From Stutzerimonas azotifigens (GTDB lineage Bacteria > Pseudomonadota > Gammaproteobacteria > Pseudomonadales > Pseudomonadaceae): 64,000 nucleotides of DNA. The notes under the pieces were generated by a model. The model did no database searches and was not told the origin of the DNA. It worked only from the letters and a program-made list of their open reading frames with translations. Shown here piece by piece: positions 59,303 to 64,000 of the stretch (position 1 is the stretch's first letter; the number at the start of each line of letters is the position of its first letter). The DNA lies in assembly GCF_013522725.1 (NCBI RefSeq), contig NZ_JAAMRF010000004.1:407037-471036 (forward strand). The letters are read 5' to 3'. Both the position numbers and the translations under genes were made by a program.

Positions 59303-59980
59303 CTAGCGCGCCAGCAATTGTTCCAGTCGGTTGCCGACTCGCTCGGCGCGATCGGCGACGTCACCAACCCATTCGATGATCTTGTAGAGGAACATCACAT
59401 CGACTGGCGGAAGGTCCTTTTCCAGTTTGAACAGGGCCCGGCGGACCGTGACCTGCATGCGATCGGTGTCGCGCTCGATTTCCTCGAGCTCTTCCACCAT
59501 CTGTTCGACAAGAGTGACCTCGCGGCCGCTGAAACCGGTTTCCAGCAGCGAGTCGAGTTCCTTCATGGCTTTGAGGGCCTGGGCGCTGGCCTCGACCGAA
59601 CGCTCGACGAAGGCCAGCATCTCGGGCTGCAACCCCTGCGGCACGGTCATGCAACGACCCAGCATCAGGCCGGCGATGTCCTTGGCGCGGTTGGCAATTT
59701 TGTCCTGTACACTGAGCAGATCCAGCAGATCGGAGCGTGGAACCGGCAGGAACAGGCTTTTGGGCAGATGCTGGCGTACGCTCTTCTTGAGCTTGTCGGC
59801 TTCGTTTTCCAGCCGCGCCATCTCTTTCTGAATCTGTTCGACGCGCTCCCAGTCCTCGTCCATCGCAGCCTGGAAGAACGGCACCAGATTCGCTGCGCAC
59901 TCGTGCGCCTTTGTCATGTGCTGTTGCATCGGCCCGATGGGCGAGCGTCCGAACAGGCTGACGAAGGGATTGATCGGCAT
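59303..59980 (-). CDS. DUF47 PhoU-like protein, Pit accessory
   Basis: All-helical PhoU-like protein of 225 residues: SLFGRSPIGPMQQHMTKAHECA, the acidic helix LENEADKLKKSVRQHLPKSLF, and EELEEIERDTDRMQVTVRRAL. These carry the E/D-x-x-x-D metal patterns of PhoU/DUF47. It is the first gene of the DUF47-pit operon and probably modulates phosphate uptake through Pit. Mechanism is not established. Confidence 0.92.
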   Translation of the reverse strand: MPINPFVSLFGRSPIGPMQQHMTKAHECAANLVPFFQAAMDEDWERVEQIQKEMARLENEADKLKKSVRQHLPKSLFLPVPRSDLLDLLSVQDKIANRAKDIAGLMLGRCMTVPQGLQPEMLAFVERSVEASAQALKAMKELDSLLETGFSGREVTLVEQMVEELEEIERDTDRMQVTVRRALFKLEKDLPPVDVMFLYKIIEWVGDVADRAERVGNRLEQLLAR

Positions 59981-60042
59981 AGGGAAACCCCGGTTTCAAA
60001 GAGGCGGCAAGTATACGGATGAGCTTGAACGCCCGCCACCAC

Positions 60043-60074
60043 GCGTCATCAAGCTGTCACTTAAAAAATATAGG
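60043..60074 (+). promoter_or_regulatory. PHO-box-like site and -10 upstream of the CYTH/CHAD gene
   Basis: GCGTCAT-CAAG-CTGTCAC (60043-60060) resembles the PhoB box: two 7-mers of the CTGTCAT type, 11 bases apart, the second a near-perfect match. TATAGG at 60069-60074 could be the -10. The short distance to the CYTH start at 60090 is a weakness. Placement between the DUF47-pit operon and a CYTH/CHAD gene fits phosphate control of either side. Confidence 0.5.
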
Positions 60075-60089
60075 CACCCCCTGGGCACC

Positions 60090-61454
60090 ATGCAGAAAGA
60101 AACCGAAATCAAGCTGCGCGTCAGTCGCGAAACCCTCCAGGCGCTGCGCGAGCATCCGCTACTGAAGAAGCGCAACAAGAGCGGCTGGCAGCGCCACGAG
60201 CTGTTCAACCAGTATTTCGACACGCCGCAACGCGATCTTGCTCAGGCCAAGGTCGCGCTGCGCCTGCGCCGGGACGGCGACACCTACATCCAGACCCTCA
60301 AGAGCCGTGGCCAGAGCGTGGCCGGCCTGTCCGAGCGCAACGAATGGGACTGGTACCTGGACAAGCCCAAGCTCGACCCCAAGCAACTCACCGACGACTG
60401 CTGGCCGGCGAGCCTGGCGACGCTCGACAAGAAGACCCTGAAACCGATCTTCACCACCGATTTCGTGCGCGAGAAGGCCGAGATCGCTTGGGGCCGCGGC
60501 AAGTCTCGCGTCGTGGTGGAAGCGGCGCTGGACCTGGGTAAGGTGACCGCCGGCAAGCAGTCCGAAGAGATCTGCGAACTGGAGCTGGAGCTGCGCCAGG
60601 GCGAGCCCGAGGCGCTGCTGGAACTGGCTGCGGAGCTCGCCGCCGACCTCGCGCTGATGCCTTGCGACATCAGCAAGGCCGAGCGTGGCTATCGCCTGCA
60701 CGACCCACAGAGTTACGCCCTTGGCCTGCCAGCGGCGCAGCTCGATCCCACGATGCCTCTGGACGAGGCAGTCGCGGCGCTGGGCTGGCAGCTGCTCGGC
60801 AACAGCCAGCGGCTCGCCGAACAGTACCGCTTCAACGGCCATTGGAGCCTGCTGGGCGACTGGCTGCAGCAACTGGTCGATCTGCGCGCCCTGCTCGGCA
60901 GCCTCGGCCAGGCCGCGCCGCGTGCCAGCAGCCGGGAACTGCGTGAGGCCCTCGATGCGCTGATCGGCGACTGGCGTCCGCAACTGGAATCAGGGCAGGA
61001 CGACGAAGCCGTGCGCCAGGCGGCGCCGAAGCGCTTCGCCGAAGAGCTGGGGCAGATCCGCTGGGGACTGTTCTCGCTCAATGCCTCGCGCTGGCTGCTG
61101 CAGCGCGGCTGGATGCAAGGCCGCAACGAGCGCGGCAACCGCCAGGGCGCCGCGGAACTGGGCAAGTGGTTGCCGCGCCAGCTCGGCGAAGAAGCCGAGG
61201 CGCTGCAGCTGCCGCGTTACAAGCAGCAACCCGAAGACCTCGACGAGCAATTGCCACGCATGGAACGGCTGCTGGTTTGGCTGCGCCTGGCTCGCCAGAC
61301 GCTGGAGCTGCCCGAAGTGGACCGTCTCTACGGCGAACTGGCCAAGCTGCATGCCCTGGCGGCTCTGCCGCGCAGCGAAGAGAGCCTCGGAGCGCGAGCC
61401 GAGCAGGCCCATACTGTGTGGACGCTCAAGGCGTGGAAGGCGCTCACCCGTTAA
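60090..61454 (+). CDS. CYTH and CHAD domain protein
   Basis: Protein of 454 residues. The N-terminal CYTH (triphosphate tunnel) domain has ETEIKLRV, the ExExK motif that binds triphosphate and metal, then VALRLRRDGDTYIQTLKSRG and ICELELELRQGEPEAL. The C-terminal helical part (about 245-454) is CHAD-like but with few of the conserved histidines, so it may be degenerate. Family members hydrolyse tripolyphosphate or bind polyphosphate. Divergent from the DUF47-pit operon. Confidence 0.88.
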   Translation: MQKETEIKLRVSRETLQALREHPLLKKRNKSGWQRHELFNQYFDTPQRDLAQAKVALRLRRDGDTYIQTLKSRGQSVAGLSERNEWDWYLDKPKLDPKQLTDDCWPASLATLDKKTLKPIFTTDFVREKAEIAWGRGKSRVVVEAALDLGKVTAGKQSEEICELELELRQGEPEALLELAAELAADLALMPCDISKAERGYRLHDPQSYALGLPAAQLDPTMPLDEAVAALGWQLLGNSQRLAEQYRFNGHWSLLGDWLQQLVDLRALLGSLGQAAPRASSRELREALDALIGDWRPQLESGQDDEAVRQAAPKRFAEELGQIRWGLFSLNASRWLLQRGWMQGRNERGNRQGAAELGKWLPRQLGEEAEALQLPRYKQQPEDLDEQLPRMERLLVWLRLARQTLELPEVDRLYGELAKLHALAALPRSEESLGARAEQAHTVWTLKAWKALTR

Positions 61455-61520
61455 GCTGAAGGCCGGCGGCGCCGAACGCCAGGATGCACGGCAGCCGCCC
61501 TCGCCATCCAAGGAGTTTCG

Positions 61521-63305
61521 ATGTCCGCCTTAGCCTCGCCCACTGCCGACCGCTGGCTCGACCTGAATGACCTGCTACGCGAACTGGTCAGCCAGGGCCA
61601 CCTCGACCAGGACACCGCCGAGCAGTGCCTGGCCATTCGCCGCAGCAGCCTGAACACCCAGCAACACCCGCTGGAGTTCCTCGCGGCGCAGCAGATCAGC
61701 GACCAGAAGCGCCCCGGCAAGCAGCTCGACCTGGAAACCCTGACCCAGTGGCTGGCCGACAAGGTCGGACAACCCTACCTGCGCATCGACCCGCTAAAGA
61801 TCGACGTGGCCGCGGTCACGCCGCTGATGTCCTACGCCTTTGCCCAGCGGCACAAGATTCTCGCCGTGGCGGCGACCAACGAGGCGGTCACCATCGCCAG
61901 CGCCCAGCCCTACGTGCAGGCCTGGGAAGCCAACCTGGTCCATGTGCTCAAACGACCGATCAAGCGCGTGGTGGCCAATCCGGCGGATATCCAGCGTTTC
62001 ACCGTGGAGTTCTACCGCCTGGCCAAGTCGGTCAGCGGCGCCACCGCCAATGACCAGAAGATCAGCGGCGTGGGCAATTTCGAGCAGTTGCTCAACCTCG
62101 GCGCCAGCGACCAGGAGCCGGACGCCAACGACTCGCATATCGTCAACATCGTCGACTGGCTGTTCCAGTACGCCTTCCAGCAGCGCGCCAGCGATATCCA
62201 CATCGAGCCGCGCCGCGAGCAGGGCTCGGTGCGCTTTCGCATCGACGGCGTCCTGCACAACGTCTATCAATTCCCGCCACAGGTCACCATGGCGGTGGTC
62301 AGCCGCCTCAAGTCGCTCGGGCGGATGAACGTCGCCGAGAAGCGCAAGCCGCAAGACGGCCGGGTCAAGACCAAGACGCCGGACGGAGGTGAAGTGGAGC
62401 TGCGCCTGTCGACGCTACCCACCGCGTTCGGCGAGAAGATGGTGATGCGGATCTTTGATCCCGAGGTGCTGCTCAAAAGCTTCGACCAACTGGGCTTTTC
62501 GGCCGATGACCTGCGCCGCTGGAAGAGCATGACCGGCCAGCCCAACGGCATCATCCTGGTGACCGGCCCGACCGGCTCGGGCAAGACCACTACGCTCTAC
62601 ACCACCCTCAAGCAGCTGGCCACGCCCGAGGTGAACGTCTGCACCATCGAAGACCCGATCGAGATGATCGAGGGGGCCTTCAACCAGATGCAGGTGCAGC
62701 ACAACATCGACCTCTCCTTCGCCAGTGGCGTACGCGCGCTGATGCGCCAAGACCCGGACATCATCATGGTCGGCGAGATCCGCGACCTGGAGACCGCCGA
62801 GATGGCGATCCAGGCCGCGCTCACCGGCCACCTGGTGCTTTCGACGCTGCACACCAACGATGCCCCGAGCGCCATTACCCGCCTGCTGGAGCTCGGCGTG
62901 CCGCACTACCTGCTCAAGGCGACCTTGCTAGGCGTGATGGCGCAGCGCCTGGTGCGCACCCTCTGCCCGCATTGCAAGGCCCCGGTCGAGATCGACGAGG
63001 ACGACTGGCAGGCCCTGACCAAGCCCTGGAACGCGCCGCTGCCGACCACCGCGCAACAGGCGGTCGGCTGCCTGGAGTGCCGCGACACGGGCTACCGCGG
63101 GCGTGCGGGCGTATACGAGATCATGTTGCTCAACGATGCGATCAAGCCGCTGATCAACGCCGATACCGACATCGTCGCGTTGCGCCGTCACGCCTTCAAG
63201 GATGGGATGCGCAGCTTGCGGCTATCAGGCGCGCAGAAGGTCGCCGCCGGGTTGACCACCGTCGAGGAAGTCCTGCGGGTCACTCCGCAAAGCGAGCAGA
63301 AGTAG
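61521..63305 (+). CDS. GspE/PulE (PilB)-type secretion ATPase
   Basis: Protein of 594 residues. An N-terminal MshEN-type domain (possible c-di-GMP/nucleotide site, about 30-150) is followed by the hexameric ATPase domain: Walker A GPTGSGKTTTLYTTL, the Asp box CTIEDPIEMIEGAFNQMQV, Walker B MRQDPDIIMVGEIRD, the His box and the four zinc cysteines CPHC and CLEC. AAGGAG precedes the ATG. No other type II secretion or type IV pilus genes are near it, so its partner machinery is unknown. Confidence 0.93.
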   Translation: MSALASPTADRWLDLNDLLRELVSQGHLDQDTAEQCLAIRRSSLNTQQHPLEFLAAQQISDQKRPGKQLDLETLTQWLADKVGQPYLRIDPLKIDVAAVTPLMSYAFAQRHKILAVAATNEAVTIASAQPYVQAWEANLVHVLKRPIKRVVANPADIQRFTVEFYRLAKSVSGATANDQKISGVGNFEQLLNLGASDQEPDANDSHIVNIVDWLFQYAFQQRASDIHIEPRREQGSVRFRIDGVLHNVYQFPPQVTMAVVSRLKSLGRMNVAEKRKPQDGRVKTKTPDGGEVELRLSTLPTAFGEKMVMRIFDPEVLLKSFDQLGFSADDLRRWKSMTGQPNGIILVTGPTGSGKTTTLYTTLKQLATPEVNVCTIEDPIEMIEGAFNQMQVQHNIDLSFASGVRALMRQDPDIIMVGEIRDLETAEMAIQAALTGHLVLSTLHTNDAPSAITRLLELGVPHYLLKATLLGVMAQRLVRTLCPHCKAPVEIDEDDWQALTKPWNAPLPTTAQQAVGCLECRDTGYRGRAGVYEIMLLNDAIKPLINADTDIVALRRHAFKDGMRSLRLSGAQKVAAGLTTVEEVLRVTPQSEQK

Positions 63306-63311
63306 CCGCCT

Positions 63312-63929
63312 TCAGGGCAGAACGACCAGGCGGTTGGGCAGCTCGTTTCGCGTGTGAGTGGCCGGCACGTGCTCCTTCAGCAGGGCGCCGCAGGCCTCGA
63401 TGCAGATGAGGAAACCTTCGAGCGTCTGGCCCTGCCGGACGCGGTCGGTGAATGCCTCGACGATGGACGCCCAGGCCTGATTATCGATACGGCTGGAAAC
63501 GCCGCGATCGACCAGGATCTCCACGTAGCGTTCGGCTTCGGAGACGAAGATCAGCACGCCGGTGTCGGCCTCGGTATGGTGCAGGTTGAGTTCGATGAAC
63601 TGCCGCCGCGCCAGATTGCAGGCACGCCAGTGACGCACCGCACGCGGGATCAGCCGGGTGGTCAGCCCCGGCAGACGGAACACCAGCGCCAGCACGACGA
63701 AGCTCGCCCACTGAATCAGCAGCAGATGCGGCGCCGTGACCCAGCCGGTGAAGAACAGCAGCGCACCGGGCACCACCAGCGCCAGCAGGCTGGCCCAGAG
63801 CAACGGAATGTAGCGATAGTCGTCGGCCTGGGCAGCCAGCACGGTGACCACCTCGGCGTCGGTGTCGAGTTCGATGCGGTCGATGGCCTCGGCCACCTGC
63901 CGCTGCTCGCTTTCTGTCAGTAGAGTCAT
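63312..63929 (-). CDS. TPM-domain membrane protein
   Basis: Protein of 205 residues with a central hydrophobic region of two to three membrane spans (PLLWASLLALVVPGALLFF, then LLIQWASFVVLALVF). A TPM_phosphatase-type domain follows, with TGVLIFVSEAERYVEILVDRGVSSRIDNQAW. AAGGAA precedes the ATG by about 7 bases. It starts 16 bases after the stop of another TPM-type gene, so the two form an operon; function in bacteria is not settled. Confidence 0.87.
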   Translation of the reverse strand: MTLLTESEQRQVAEAIDRIELDTDAEVVTVLAAQADDYRYIPLLWASLLALVVPGALLFFTGWVTAPHLLLIQWASFVVLALVFRLPGLTTRLIPRAVRHWRACNLARRQFIELNLHHTEADTGVLIFVSEAERYVEILVDRGVSSRIDNQAWASIVEAFTDRVRQGQTLEGFLICIEACGALLKEHVPATHTRNELPNRLVVLP

Positions 63930-63945
63930 GGCCTGTTCCTTGTCC

Positions 63946-64000
63946 TTACCATCCGCCCGAGGCGCCGCCGCCACCGAAGCCGCCCCCTCCGCCCCCGAAA
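63946..64000 (-). CDS. TPM-family protein, C-terminal end only
   Basis: Only the last 17 codons are in the window: a glycine-rich tail ending in GGGGASGGW and TAA. Such Gly/Ser-rich ends with a terminal tryptophan are typical of exported TPM-domain proteins. These are usually encoded next to a second, shorter TPM protein like the one that follows here. The rest lies beyond base 64000. Confidence 0.7.
   Translation of the reverse strand, partial: FGGGGGGFGGGGASGGW

Overview
The window is high-GC Gammaproteobacterial chromosome. Gene content and order point to the Pseudomonas stutzeri group (Stutzerimonas). From memory of P. aeruginosa gene order, two blocks are collinear with it: hslU-DUF971-ubiE-ubiJ-ubiB-hisI-hisE-tatABC-rsmE at the left, and pckA-hslO-PAP2-hslR-rimB-rimK-amgS-amgR-tex-thioesterase-gshA-argA-argE-pit-DUF47-CYTH/CHAD-GspE-like ATPase at the right. 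The medium-chain PHA cluster that sits between the DUF971 gene and ubiE in many pseudomonads is absent here. I see no insertion sequence, prophage, CRISPR array, tRNA or rRNA.

Layout. 1-1.5 kb: end of hslU and its DUF971 neighbour. 1.85-8.0 kb: a tightly overlapped run for ubiquinone (ubiE, ubiJ, ubiB), histidine (hisI, hisE), Tat export (tatA, tatB, tatC) and 16S rRNA methylation (rsmE), followed by a second TatA-like frame that lacks a normal start codon. 8-19.6 kb: small housekeeping genes (UPF0158, YjbR, dtd, pip, three lipoproteins, DUF924-fbp, glgP, YcgN, thioesterase, cysQ-nudE, yrfG). 19.7-26.8 kb: a large hybrid sensor kinase, fdhD, a glycine-zipper protein, a GNAT, cls and a thioesterase. 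26.8-32.1 kb: an iron alcohol dehydrogenase, acyl-CoA dehydrogenase and 3-hydroxyacyl-CoA dehydrogenase, divergent from a LysR regulator. 32.2-34.9 kb: a very acidic small protein and a TetR/DHA2-efflux pair around a perfect palindromic operator.

34.9-35.7 kb holds the most interesting feature: two tandem copies, on the minus strand, of a roughly 110-nt small RNA. Each is a string of short hairpins carrying GGA in the loops, ending in the same intrinsic terminator. Each has its own matching -35/-10 promoter and a GacA-box-like half-site upstream. They look like Rsm (RsmX/Y/Z-type) RNAs that sequester RsmA/CsrA, and a DUF2845 gene lies between them.

35.7-44.5 kb: an NTP/NDP-type carrier, a Tat-exported aldo/keto reductase, an M14 carboxypeptidase, DUF1028, a ribosome hibernation factor, a RecQ-family helicase and pckA. 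44.6-64 kb: redox chaperone hslO, envelope-stress system amgRS, ribosomal modification pair rimBK, tex, glutathione and arginine synthesis (gshA, argA, argE) and phosphate import (pit, DUF47). Opposite these is a CYTH/CHAD gene with a PHO-box-like promoter, followed by an orphan type II/IV secretion ATPase and two TPM-domain genes, the last cut by the window end.

Starts were chosen by ribosome-binding site, overlap with the upstream gene and remembered family N-termini. No database search was run.
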